From: JADJMO01 sp016794445
GTDB taxonomy: Bacteria; Myxococcota_A; Polyangia; Polyangiales; JADJMO01
Assembly (NCBI GenBank): GCA_016794445.1
Contig: JAEUKC010000022.1
Location: 1-64,000, forward strand
DNA length: 64,000 nt
Direction of reading: 5' to 3'
Numbering within the stretch: position 1 is the stretch's first letter; the number at the start of each line of letters is the position of its first letter. This document shows, piece by piece, positions 18,302-26,719 of this stretch. A program made the position numbers and the translations under genes. The notes beneath the pieces are model-generated. The model was not told the origin of the DNA. It searched no databases and saw only the letters and a program-made list of their open reading frames with translations.

Positions 18302-19423
18302 ATGCTCCCGCTCGACAAGCTCGCCTCGCTCGCCCGCCGCTATCGCGAGCTCGAAGACATGCTCTGCCGCGCGGAGATCGTCGCCGATCGCCAGCAGTTC
18401 CAGCGCCTCTCCAAGGAGCGCAGCGAGCTCGAGCCGATCACCGCGGCCTACCAGCGCCTCCTCGAGCTCGAGAAGAAGATCGCCGACGACGAGGCCGCGC
18501 TGCAGGACCCGGAGCTTCGCGAGCTCGCCCAGATGGAGCTGCCCGAGCTGCACGCCGAGCAGACCACCCTCGAGGCCGACATCCAGCTCCTCCTGCTGCC
18601 GCGCGACCCGAACGACGACAAGAACGTCATCCTCGAGATCCGTGGTGGCGAGGGCGGTGAGGAGGCGTGCCTGTTCGCGGCCGACCTCTTCAAGATGTAC
18701 GCAAAATACGCCGAGAACCGGGGCTGGAAGCTCGAGGTCATGAGCCTCAGCGAGGCCTCGGCCGGCGGCTACAAGGAGGTCGTCGCCATGGTGAGCGGCC
18801 GCCAGGGCCAGCCCGGCGTCTACTCGGCGCTGCGCTTCGAGGGCGGCGTCCATCGCGTCCAGCGCGTGCCGGCGACCGAGGCCCAGGGCCGCATCCACAC
18901 CTCCACCGCCACCGTGGCCGTGCTGCCCGAAGCCGAGGAGGTCGACGTCCACATCGACGAGGCGAAGGACCTCGAGATCAGCATCGCCGCGTCGGGCGGG
19001 CCCGGCGGTCAGGGCGTGAACACCACCAACAGCGCCGTCCAGATCCTGCACAAACCGAGCGGGATCATCGTCAAGTGCCAGGACGAGCGCTCGCAGATCA
19101 AGAACAAGGCGAAGGCCCTCAAGGTGCTGCGCTCCCGATTGTTCGACATCGAGCGCGAGAAGCAGGACGCGGCCACCGCGGCCGAGCGGCGCGGCATGGT
19201 CAGCACCGGCGAGCGGTCGATGAAGGTCCGCACCTACAACTACCCGCAGAACCGCGTCACCGACCACCGCATCAAGCTCACCCTCAACAAGCTCGAGCGC
19301 ATCGTCGCCGGCGACCTCGACGAGATCGTGTCCGCCCTCCAGTCCTACCGCCAGGCCGAGCTGCTCCACGCGGCCGGCCTCGGCGACGGCCCGAAGCGGG
19401 CCGGCGAAGCCGACGACGACTGA
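18302..19423 (+). CDS. prfA: Peptide chain release factor 1
   Basis: A 373-residue class I release factor. It has the tripeptide anticodon P-A-T at 190-192, which reads UAA and UAG, and the G-G-Q catalytic motif at 235-237 (SGGPGGQGVNTTNSAV), which triggers peptidyl-tRNA hydrolysis. Other family blocks are RGGEGGEEACLFAADLFKMY and NYPQNRVTDHRI. Length is normal. The ATG at 18302 lies 30 bp after the esterase stop. Confidence 0.97.
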   Translation: MLPLDKLASLARRYRELEDMLCRAEIVADRQQFQRLSKERSELEPITAAYQRLLELEKKIADDEAALQDPELRELAQMELPELHAEQTTLEADIQLLLLPRDPNDDKNVILEIRGGEGGEEACLFAADLFKMYAKYAENRGWKLEVMSLSEASAGGYKEVVAMVSGRQGQPGVYSALRFEGGVHRVQRVPATEAQGRIHTSTATVAVLPEAEEVDVHIDEAKDLEISIAASGGPGGQGVNTTNSAVQILHKPSGIIVKCQDERSQIKNKAKALKVLRSRLFDIEREKQDAATAAERRGMVSTGERSMKVRTYNYPQNRVTDHRIKLTLNKLERIVAGDLDEIVSALQSYRQAELLHAAGLGDGPKRAGEADDD

Positions 19424-19530
19424 TCCGGCCCCCGTGGCGGCCGGAGGTCGATCCAGCCTGTTCCGAGGCACCCGGGTTGTGGTGTAGGCTCGCCGCGGGT
19501 CTTCCTCACCGACTCCTCAAGAGGTGCTTC

Positions 19531-20499
19531 ATGCTTCGCCTTCGCCCGTTCGGCCTGCCGTTCGCCTCCGTGCTCGCCCTCACCCTGCTCGCCGGGCCCG
19601 TGCTCGCCGACGACAAGAAGGCCGAGAAGAAGGACGACAAGGGCGACGCCGCCGACAAGAAGGACGACGGCAAGAAGGACGACGGCAAGAAGGGCGACAA
19701 GGACGACGACGACGACGACGACAAGCCCAAGAAGAAGAAGAAGGCCGCGGCGGCCGAGGAGCCGGCCAAGCCCGAGCTCCCGCCGAACGACCCGACCGAG
19801 GACCCGTCGAAGACCTACTACTTCCTCGGCGCGCGCTACCAGTACGCGATCCTCCCGAAATACCTGCTGTCGCTGTTCGTCGCGGGCGGCCCCACCACGG
19901 TCGGCGTCTGGCAGACCGGCATCGAGGGCGGCATGCGCAAGGAGGGCTTCGAGACCCGCTTCGCGCTGACCTACGCCGACGTCTCCACCTCGGAGCCGTT
20001 CGGGTTCAAGGGCAAGAACGAGGACCCGAACGCCTGGGAGCTCGTGAAGTCCGACCTCAAGATGATCAACGCGGTCGTCGACTTCATGTGGAGCACGCCG
20101 TTCAGCAAGTACGTGTCGTTCGAGTACGGCATGACCGTCGGCCTCTCGGTCGTGATGGGCGACCTCGCGCGCGTGCAGGCCAAGAGCAAGGACGGACGGC
20201 CCGGCGAGACCGACCCGAAGAACCTCGAGCCCTGCTCGGGGCCGCAGGCGGGCAGCTACTACTGCGACAACAGCAACACCCACTACCCGGGCGACCCGGC
20301 CAACCCGAACGACACCAAGAACTGGTACAAGGAGTCGTCCTGGTTCAATGGCGGTAGCAAGCCGAACCTCTATGCGCGCTTCGGGCCCGCGCTCGGCTTC
20401 CGCTTCAAGCCGGTGAAGCAGTTCGTGGGCCGCGTCGACCTCGGGTACGACCTCTTCATGGGCTTCTTCTTCGGCGTCGCAGCCAACTACGGGTTCTGA
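19531..20499 (+). CDS. Exported protein with an Asp/Lys-rich linker and a barrel-like C-terminus
   Basis: A 322-residue protein with AGAGG before the ATG and a clear signal peptide (MLRLRPFGLPFASVLALTLLAGPVLA). Residues ~27-75 are almost only Asp, Lys and Ala, including seven consecutive Asp and a Lys run. The rest alternates aromatic and polar residues (YYFLGARYQYAILPKYLLSLFV, FEYGMTVGLSVVMGDLA) and ends FFFGVAANYGF, as outer-membrane barrels do. The charged linker may span the periplasm or contact peptidoglycan. Two Cys lie in a loop (EPCSGPQAGSYYC). Family unknown. Confidence 0.7.
   Translation: MLRLRPFGLPFASVLALTLLAGPVLADDKKAEKKDDKGDAADKKDDGKKDDGKKGDKDDDDDDDKPKKKKKAAAAEEPAKPELPPNDPTEDPSKTYYFLGARYQYAILPKYLLSLFVAGGPTTVGVWQTGIEGGMRKEGFETRFALTYADVSTSEPFGFKGKNEDPNAWELVKSDLKMINAVVDFMWSTPFSKYVSFEYGMTVGLSVVMGDLARVQAKSKDGRPGETDPKNLEPCSGPQAGSYYCDNSNTHYPGDPANPNDTKNWYKESSWFNGGSKPNLYARFGPALGFRFKPVKQFVGRVDLGYDLFMGFFFGVAANYGF
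19612..19746 (+). repeat. Low-complexity GAC/AAG codon repeat
   Basis: The stretch is built of GACGAC and AAGAAG codons, including seven GAC in a row around 19702-19722 and five AAG soon after. It encodes the Asp/Lys linker of the surrounding gene and is a likely site of length variation. Confidence 0.6.
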
Positions 20500-20507
20500 G
20501 CCCCTCG

Positions 20508-23500
20508 ATGACGGCGTCGGGCGGGGCGAGCGAGCCGGCGCCGGCGGTCGGCACCGGCACCTCGGCGGTCGGCACGGGCAAGGCGCTGCCTGCCCGCTAC
20601 GAGCCGATCCGTCGGCTCGGCGCCGGCGGTGGCGGCGAGGTGTGGGCCGTGCGCGATCGGCTCGACGGCCGCACGCTCGCCCTCAAGGCCCTGCCCCCCG
20701 GCGCCTCCGATCCGCAGGAGGTCGCGGCGCTCGTGCGCGAGGCCACGACCCTCCTCGACCTCTCCACCAGCACCGGCAACCTGCTGCCGGGCGTGGAGCG
20801 CTTCGGGCGCCTCGCCGACGGTCGACCGTTCCTCGTGCGCGAGCTCGTCGAGGGCGCGAGCCTGCAGTCGCTGCTCGACCGCGGCGGCGGGCTCCTCGTC
20901 GCGACGCGCGCGCTGCTCGGCGCCGCGAGCCAGCTCACTCTGCTGCACCGCGCAGGCCTGCTGCACGGCGACATCAAGCCCGCCAACGTGATCGTGCGGC
21001 CCGACGGCACCGCCACGCTGGTCGACCTCGGGCTCGCGACCACGTGGGGTCCGCGCGGCGCCCGCGTCGAGGGTCTCACGCCGCGCTTCGCCGCGCCCGA
21101 GCTGTTCGAGGGCGAGCCGCTCACCGTCCGGGGAGAGGTGTTCGCGCTCGGCGCGAGCCTGCGCGACGTCCTCGACGCCTGCACCGGCGGCGAGCGCTCC
21201 ATGGTCGTCGCGCTGCGCGAGATCGAGCGACGAGCGACCGCGCGGGACCCGAGCGTCCGCCACCCGAGCGTCGACGAGCTCGGCGCGTCGATCGCGGCCG
21301 CATGCGGGTTCCCCGCCGAGCACAGCGGGCCGCGCGGGATCTGGACCGTGCGCGGCGTGGAGTCCGTGCTCGCCGACCTCGTGCACGCGCTCGACGGGAT
21401 CGCCACCGGCGAGGAGCTCTCGGTGGTCGGGCCGGTCGGCGTCGGCGGCCGCACGGTGCTCGCTGCGCTCGCCTTCCGGCTCGGGCTCGGCGGGTGGCCG
21501 GTCGCGTGGCTCCGCGGGCCGTTCGACCGCACCGCGCTCGCGCTCGAGCTCGCCACCGCCATCGGCGCGACCACCGCCAGCGCCACCTCTTTCGCGGTGC
21601 ACGGTGGCGTGCTCGTCGTGCACGACCCCGAGGGCGCCGAGGAGGCGCTCGCCGAGCTGCGTCGCGCCGGCGCGCGCATCGTCGTACGCCGCACCGCTGC
21701 GCGCCCGGGCGAGGGCGTGCGGGTGTTCACCGTGCCGCCGCTCGAGGAGCGCGAGCTCGCCGAGATCGCCCGGCGCGCGCTGCCCTCGTTGCCCGAGGCG
21801 GTGCTCGGTCGCGTCGTCGGTCGGAGCGACGGCCTGCCCGGTCGGCTGCGCGCGATCGTGGCGGCCATCGGCGACCGCGCGATCGTCCGCGCCGAGTCGG
21901 TCGACGTCATCGTCGCGCACATCGATCGCACGGGGGGTGCCCCGCTGCCCGAGGCGCCCGTGACCGTGGAGCGGGTGCGCGAGCTGCTCGACGCGGCGCG
22001 GGTGACCGAGGCCGAGGCGCTGCTCGCGGGGCTGCCCGACGACGGCCGCACCGCGCTCTTGCGCGGCTGGATCGCGCTCGGCAAGGCCGACCTCGCCGGC
22101 GCGCGTGCGCTGCTCGACAGCGTCGATCCGGCGGGGGACCACGGGCTGCTCGCCGAGCGCGCCCTCCTCGCGGCCAAGGTCGAGAACCGCGCGGCCGCCT
22201 ACGACCAGGTGGCCGCCCAGGCCGCGATCGTGCTCGCCCTCGAGGGCGACCCGGCGGTGTCCGGGGCGGTGGTGGCGGAGGCGTATCAGGCGCGCGGCGT
22301 GGCGCGGATGTACCAGCGCGACGACGCGGGCGCGGTCGAGGATCTCACCCACGCCTCTCGGATCGCGCGCGAGGCGGGGGCGCAGCGCATCGAGGCCATG
22401 GCGTTCGCGTCGCTCGCGATGGCGCACCAGCGCGCCGGGCGCGCCAGGGACGCGCGCGCCGCCTACGACGCGTCGATCACCGCCGCGGAGGCCGCGAACG
22501 ACGCGGCCGCCGTCGCGCTCGCGCGCCTCAACCTCGGCACGCTCGCGTGGTCCGAGGGCGACCTCGCGGAGGCGATCTCGGCGTTCGAGGCCGCGGCCGA
22601 CCTCGGGCGTCGGGTCCAGCGCAACTCCACCGTCGAGCGCGCCCTCCTGAACCTCGCGGTCGTGGATCTGGGTCTCGGACGGTACGCCCGGGTGGGCGCC
22701 ACCCTCAAGAACCTGACCGCGATGGAGGCGCAGATGACGCCCGTCGGTCAGGCGCAGCTCCTCGGCGTGCGCGCCGAGCTCGAGAGCCGCATCGGCGACG
22801 TGCAGCGGGCCTCGGGCCTGTTCGCCGAGACCGCGGCTGCCTGGCGCGCGATCGGTCGCCCGGGGGACGCCGCCGAGGTCGAGATCGACGGCGTGCTCCT
22901 GCGCTGCCAGCGCGACACGCCGTCCTCCACGGGCGCGAGCAGCGTGCGCATCGACGAGGAGCAGCGCATCCTCGACGCCGCCGAGGCCGAGCTCGGCGCG
23001 CGCGCGGGCGAGCTCGCCGCCCCGCTCACCCTGGCCCGCGGCCTCGTCGCGGCACACCGTGGCGACGAGCAGGGCGCGCTCGCCGCGTTCGACAAGGCGA
23101 TCGCTGCGGCCAAGGACGCCAAGGACTGGCTCTGGCAGGTGTACGCCGCGCGGGCCCGGGTGCTCAGCAGCCAGGGCAGCCACGCGCGCGCGCGCCGAGA
23201 CGCGGACCAGGCCGCCGCCGTGCTCGAGGAGATCGCCGAGAAGCTCTCGCGGGATCTGCGCGAGGTGTTCTGGGACGAGCCGCGACGCCGGGCGCTGCGG
23301 CAGGTGCACGAGGTGACCCAGCTCAACACGCGGGCCACCATGGCACCCGCCAGCGGGACGCCGCTGACGCCGCCTTCGGGCATCATGGGGCCCACCATGG
23401 CGTCGGGGACCATCGGACCACCCACCGCGATCTCGGGGGGGTCGACCCAGTTCGTCCGCCTCGCCGAGGATCGCCTCGCGCGGATCCTCGCGGTCAATCG

Positions 23501-25133
23501 CGACCTCGCGTGCGAGGCCGATCTCGGGCGCTTGCTCGCGCGCGTCACCGATCAGGCGCTCGACCTCCTCGGTGCCGATCGCGGGTTCGTGCTGCTCGCT
23601 GGCGAAGAGGAGGGCGCGACGACCGAGGGCGACAGCCAGCCTGGCGAGCTCTCGGCGAGGGTCGCGCGCGACCGGCGCAAGGACGACCCGTCCGTGCAGT
23701 TCTCGCGGTCGATCGCCGAGCGGGTCCTCGAGACCGGCGAGGCCATCGTCACCAACAACGCCCGCACCGACGCGCGCCTCGGCGGTGCGGCGAGCATCCA
23801 CGCGCTCTCGATCCACTCGGTGGCGTGCGTGCCGATCCCACGCGTGCGCGGCGGCGACCGGCGACCGATCGGCGTGCTCTACCTCGAGACCCGCGGCCCC
23901 CGCGCCGGTCGCGAGGGCATGGAGACCGAGCTCCCCACGCTGCTCGCGTTCGCCGATCAGGTCGGCATAGCGATCGCGAACGCGCGCCTGGTCGAGGAGA
24001 ACCGCCGCCGCGCCGACGAGCTCGCCAAGGCCAACGAGGAGCTCGAGCAGGCCCGCGCGCGGCTCGACGACGCCCTCGCGCGGCGCACCGAGCAGCTCGA
24101 GCGCGCCAAGGCGGACCTGGGCGCCGCGCGGCAGGCCTTGCGCGGCCACACCGGCTACGCCGGCTACAAGGGCCTCGTCGGCACGAGCGCGCCGATGCGC
24201 AAGCTCTACGCGCTCATCGATCGCATCCGCCAGGCCGACGTGCCCGTGCTGCTCGCCGGCGAGAGCGGGACCGGCAAGGAGGTGGTGGCCCGCGCGATCC
24301 ACAACGGGAGCACGCGCGCCAAGCGGCCGTTCCTCGGCGTGAACTGCGGCGCGATCCCAGCGAACCTCCTGGAGAGCGAGCTGTTCGGCCACGTGCGCGG
24401 CGCGTTCACCGGCGCCGACCGCGAGCGCAAGGGCCTGTTCCGCGAGACCGAGGGCGGCACCATCCTGCTCGACGAGATCGGGGAGATGCCGCTCAAGATG
24501 CAGGCGGGCCTGCTCCGCGTGCTGCAGGAGAAGACCGTGCGCCCGGTGGGCGGCAGCAAGGAGGAGCCCGTCGACGCGCGGGTGATCTGCGCGACCCACC
24601 GCGACCTCGACGAGATGGTCGCCCGCAGCGAGTTCCGCGAAGACCTGTTCTACCGCATCAACGTCGTGGTCCTGCGCCTGCCCTCGCTCCGCGAGCGCCC
24701 CGAGGACATCCCGCTGCTCGCCGACCACTTCCTCGGCGTGTTCGCCGCCCACTACCGGCGCGAGAAGAAGGCGCTGTCGCGCGAGGCGGTGCGCAAGCTG
24801 CAGGGGTATCCGTGGCCCGGCAACGTGCGCCAGCTCGAGAACCTCCTGCTCAACGCCTTCGTGCTCAGCGAGGGCGCCCTCATCGAGAGCTCGGATCTCG
24901 CGTTCCCCGAGCCGAGCCGCTCGGCGCCCCCTTCCCGTCCCGAGAGCCTCGCGCCGTCGTCCGGCGAGGACGATCGGCCCGCCTCGCTCGAGAGCTTCAA
25001 GCGCACCGAGAAGGACCGCATCCTCGAGGCCCTCGAGCGCGCGGGCTGGAACCGTCTCCAGGCCGCGAAGATCTGCGGCATCCCCCGGCGCACGTTCTAT
25101 CGGCGATTGAAGGAGTACGGGATCCAGGAGTGA
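20508..25133 (+). CDS. Ser/Thr protein kinase - TPR - GAF - sigma-54 activator fusion
   Basis: A 1541-residue cytoplasmic signalling protein. Residues ~30-270 are a Hanks-type kinase: Gly loop at 38-43, Lys60, catalytic loop HGDIKPAN (Asp155, Asn160), DLG in place of DFG at 173-175, and APE at 196-198. Residues ~285-500 look like a STAND/AAA-type module, but its loop GPVGVGGRT (308-316) has Arg where Walker A has Lys. TPR-like helices follow (~500-920), then a GAF domain (~985-1150) and a coiled coil. The C-terminus is an NtrC-type activator: Walker A GESGTGKE (1251-1258), intact GAFTGA (1298-1303), Walker B ILLDEIGE, and a Fis helix-turn-helix (~1505-1540). It should drive sigma-54 transcription in response to phosphorylation or a GAF ligand. 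Myxobacteria are known for such fusions. It is tail to tail with the kinase at 25143. Confidence 0.92.
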   Translation: MTASGGASEPAPAVGTGTSAVGTGKALPARYEPIRRLGAGGGGEVWAVRDRLDGRTLALKALPPGASDPQEVAALVREATTLLDLSTSTGNLLPGVERFGRLADGRPFLVRELVEGASLQSLLDRGGGLLVATRALLGAASQLTLLHRAGLLHGDIKPANVIVRPDGTATLVDLGLATTWGPRGARVEGLTPRFAAPELFEGEPLTVRGEVFALGASLRDVLDACTGGERSMVVALREIERRATARDPSVRHPSVDELGASIAAACGFPAEHSGPRGIWTVRGVESVLADLVHALDGIATGEELSVVGPVGVGGRTVLAALAFRLGLGGWPVAWLRGPFDRTALALELATAIGATTASATSFAVHGGVLVVHDPEGAEEALAELRRAGARIVVRRTAARPGEGVRVFTVPPLEERELAEIARRALPSLPEAVLGRVVGRSDGLPGRLRAIVAAIGDRAIVRAESVDVIVAHIDRTGGAPLPEAPVTVERVRELLDAARVTEAEALLAGLPDDGRTALLRGWIALGKADLAGARALLDSVDPAGDHGLLAERALLAAKVENRAAAYDQVAAQAAIVLALEGDPAVSGAVVAEAYQARGVARMYQRDDAGAVEDLTHASRIAREAGAQRIEAMAFASLAMAHQRAGRARDARAAYDASITAAEAANDAAAVALARLNLGTLAWSEGDLAEAISAFEAAADLGRRVQRNSTVERALLNLAVVDLGLGRYARVGATLKNLTAMEAQMTPVGQAQLLGVRAELESRIGDVQRASGLFAETAAAWRAIGRPGDAAEVEIDGVLLRCQRDTPSSTGASSVRIDEEQRILDAAEAELGARAGELAAPLTLARGLVAAHRGDEQGALAAFDKAIAAAKDAKDWLWQVYAARARVLSSQGSHARARRDADQAAAVLEEIAEKLSRDLREVFWDEPRRRALRQVHEVTQLNTRATMAPASGTPLTPPSGIMGPTMASGTIGPPTAISGGSTQFVRLAEDRLARILAVNRDLACEADLGRLLARVTDQALDLLGADRGFVLLAGEEEGATTEGDSQPGELSARVARDRRKDDPSVQFSRSIAERVLETGEAIVTNNARTDARLGGAASIHALSIHSVACVPIPRVRGGDRRPIGVLYLETRGPRAGREGMETELPTLLAFADQVGIAIANARLVEENRRRADELAKANEELEQARARLDDALARRTEQLERAKADLGAARQALRGHTGYAGYKGLVGTSAPMRKLYALIDRIRQADVPVLLAGESGTGKEVVARAIHNGSTRAKRPFLGVNCGAIPANLLESELFGHVRGAFTGADRERKGLFRETEGGTILLDEIGEMPLKMQAGLLRVLQEKTVRPVGGSKEEPVDARVICATHRDLDEMVARSEFREDLFYRINVVVLRLPSLRERPEDIPLLADHFLGVFAAHYRREKKALSREAVRKLQGYPWPGNVRQLENLLLNAFVLSEGALIESSDLAFPEPSRSAPPSRPESLAPSSGEDDRPASLESFKRTEKDRILEALERAGWNRLQAAKICGIPRRTFYRRLKEYGIQE

Positions 25134-25142
25134 GCGCGGCAG

Positions 25143-26675
25143 TCAGGGCGTCAGCCGGCTCACCATCGCGCGCAGGTCGCGCACCTTGAACGGCTTGCGG
25201 AGGACGCGGCCGGCGACCCGCGTGGCGACGTCGGGGGCGAGCTCGACCCCGGTGATGAACAGCGTGCGGCCGGCGAGCGCAGGCAAGCGGCGGGTGAGGG
25301 TCTCGTGGAACTCGAGGCCGCCCATGCCGGGGAGCACGAGGTCGCAGAGGACCACGTCGAAGGCGCCCTCTTCGAGCTCGGCGAGGCCGGCCAGCGCCGT
25401 CTCGACGTGCACCACCTCGTGGTCGCGGCCGAGCGCGCGCCGCACCGCGACACCGATCTGCGGCTGGTCGTCGACCACGAGCACACGGGTGCGGCGCAGG
25501 GGCGCCGGCGTGGACTCGCGCACCTCGGCGCTCACGGGTGGGATCCGGACCGAGAAGGTGGAGCCGTGCCCGACCACGCTGTCGACCAGGATCTCGCCGC
25601 CGAATCCGCGCACCAGCGACTGACCGATCGCGAGCCCGAGTCCCGTGCCCTCGCCGACCGGCTTGGTGGTGAAGAACGGGTCGAAGATGCGGGCGAGGAT
25701 CTCGGGCGGGATGCCGCGCCCGGTGTCCTCGACGTCGATCGCCACACGGCCCTTGGCGTCGACGCTGGTGCGCACCCGTACGGTGTGGCGCTCGCCACCC
25801 TCGGCCTGCGCCGCGTTGACGAGCAGGTTCACGAGCACCTGGCCGAGCTGGCCGACGTCGAGCCGCACGGGCGGCACCTCTCCGAGGTCGAGGATCAGCT
25901 CCGCCCGGCGGTGGATCTCGTGCTCGGCGACGGCGATCGCCGAGGCGATCACCTGGCGCACGTCGACCACCTCGGGCACGGCGTCGCCCACGCCGGAGAG
26001 CACGCGCAGATCCCGCACGATGCCCCGCACGCGGTCGGCCCCCTGGTGCGCCTCGGCCAGCACGGAGAAGCACTCGGCGAGGCGGTCGGCGGTGTCGGGG
26101 TCTCCGCGGGCGCCGAGCTGCTCGATCAGCTCCTCGAGGTCGCGCTCGACCCAGTCGATGTTGGTCAACACGTAGGAGAGCGGGTTGTTGATCTCCTGGG
26201 CGATGCCGGCGGCGAGGCGCGCCTGCTTGTCGGTCGCCGAGGCCCGCAGCTGCCCCAACACGAGGGCGAGCGTGATCTGCCGAGCGAGGGCGACGAGCAA
26301 CGCCCGCTCCTCTTCACCGAGCGCGCGGGCGACGGCGACGGCGACCACGCCACGCAGCGCTTCACCATCGTCCAGGGCGGCGGCGACGATGCCCGTGGCG
26401 CCGGAGGTCGGCAGGAACACGACGCCACCAGCCTGCTCGACCAGGAGCTGCAGGCCGGGCCGATCGAGGCGGGCGGGAGTGCTGTTCCAGCCGACCAGTG
26501 CGAGCGAACGCAGGCCCCCCTCCTCGAACACGAAGACGCCCCCCGCGGTCACCGAGAGCGCGCCCACGAGCTCCTGACACAGCGCGGGGAGCGCGGCGTC
26601 GAGGTCGCGCTCCGCGAGGACCACGGCGCTCGCGCGCGCGAGGCTCGACTGCCCGGGGTGGTCCATCCCTCCCAT
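25143..26675 (-). CDS. Hybrid histidine-kinase-like protein lacking the phosphoacceptor His
   Basis: A 510-residue soluble protein: an N-terminal GAF-like sensor (~10-140), a HisKA-like dimerisation segment, an ATPase domain and a C-terminal receiver. The H-box reads LAAGIAQEINNPLSYV, with Gln160 (codon CAG) where His is expected. The ATP-binding part looks intact: N box VLVNLLVNAAQAE, G1 DTGRGIPPEIL, F box FDPFFTTKP and G2 GTGLGLAI. The receiver has DD at 402-403, phosphoacceptor Asp445 in DLVLPGMGG and Lys494. It may still bind ATP and act as a pseudokinase or scaffold, or be phosphorylated on Asp445 by another kinase. The ATG at 26675 has no clear ribosome site. Confidence 0.85.
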   Translation of the reverse strand: MGGMDHPGQSSLARASAVVLAERDLDAALPALCQELVGALSVTAGGVFVFEEGGLRSLALVGWNSTPARLDRPGLQLLVEQAGGVVFLPTSGATGIVAAALDDGEALRGVVAVAVARALGEEERALLVALARQITLALVLGQLRASATDKQARLAAGIAQEINNPLSYVLTNIDWVERDLEELIEQLGARGDPDTADRLAECFSVLAEAHQGADRVRGIVRDLRVLSGVGDAVPEVVDVRQVIASAIAVAEHEIHRRAELILDLGEVPPVRLDVGQLGQVLVNLLVNAAQAEGGERHTVRVRTSVDAKGRVAIDVEDTGRGIPPEILARIFDPFFTTKPVGEGTGLGLAIGQSLVRGFGGEILVDSVVGHGSTFSVRIPPVSAEVRESTPAPLRRTRVLVVDDQPQIGVAVRRALGRDHEVVHVETALAGLAELEEGAFDVVLCDLVLPGMGGLEFHETLTRRLPALAGRTLFITGVELAPDVATRVAGRVLRKPFKVRDLRAMVSRLTP

Positions 26676-26719
26676 CGTCGCAAAAACACTGCCGCGGTGC
26701 TATCCGGGCGGCACACCCG

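Noticed and set aside
20487..24752. A 1421-codon open frame antisense to the kinase fusion, and similar giant antisense frames at 32634-36296 and 150-2522
   Set aside because: They are the usual open shadow frames of very GC-rich genes: Arg/Ala/Gly/Val-rich, no motifs, and fully covered by recognisable genes on the other strand.
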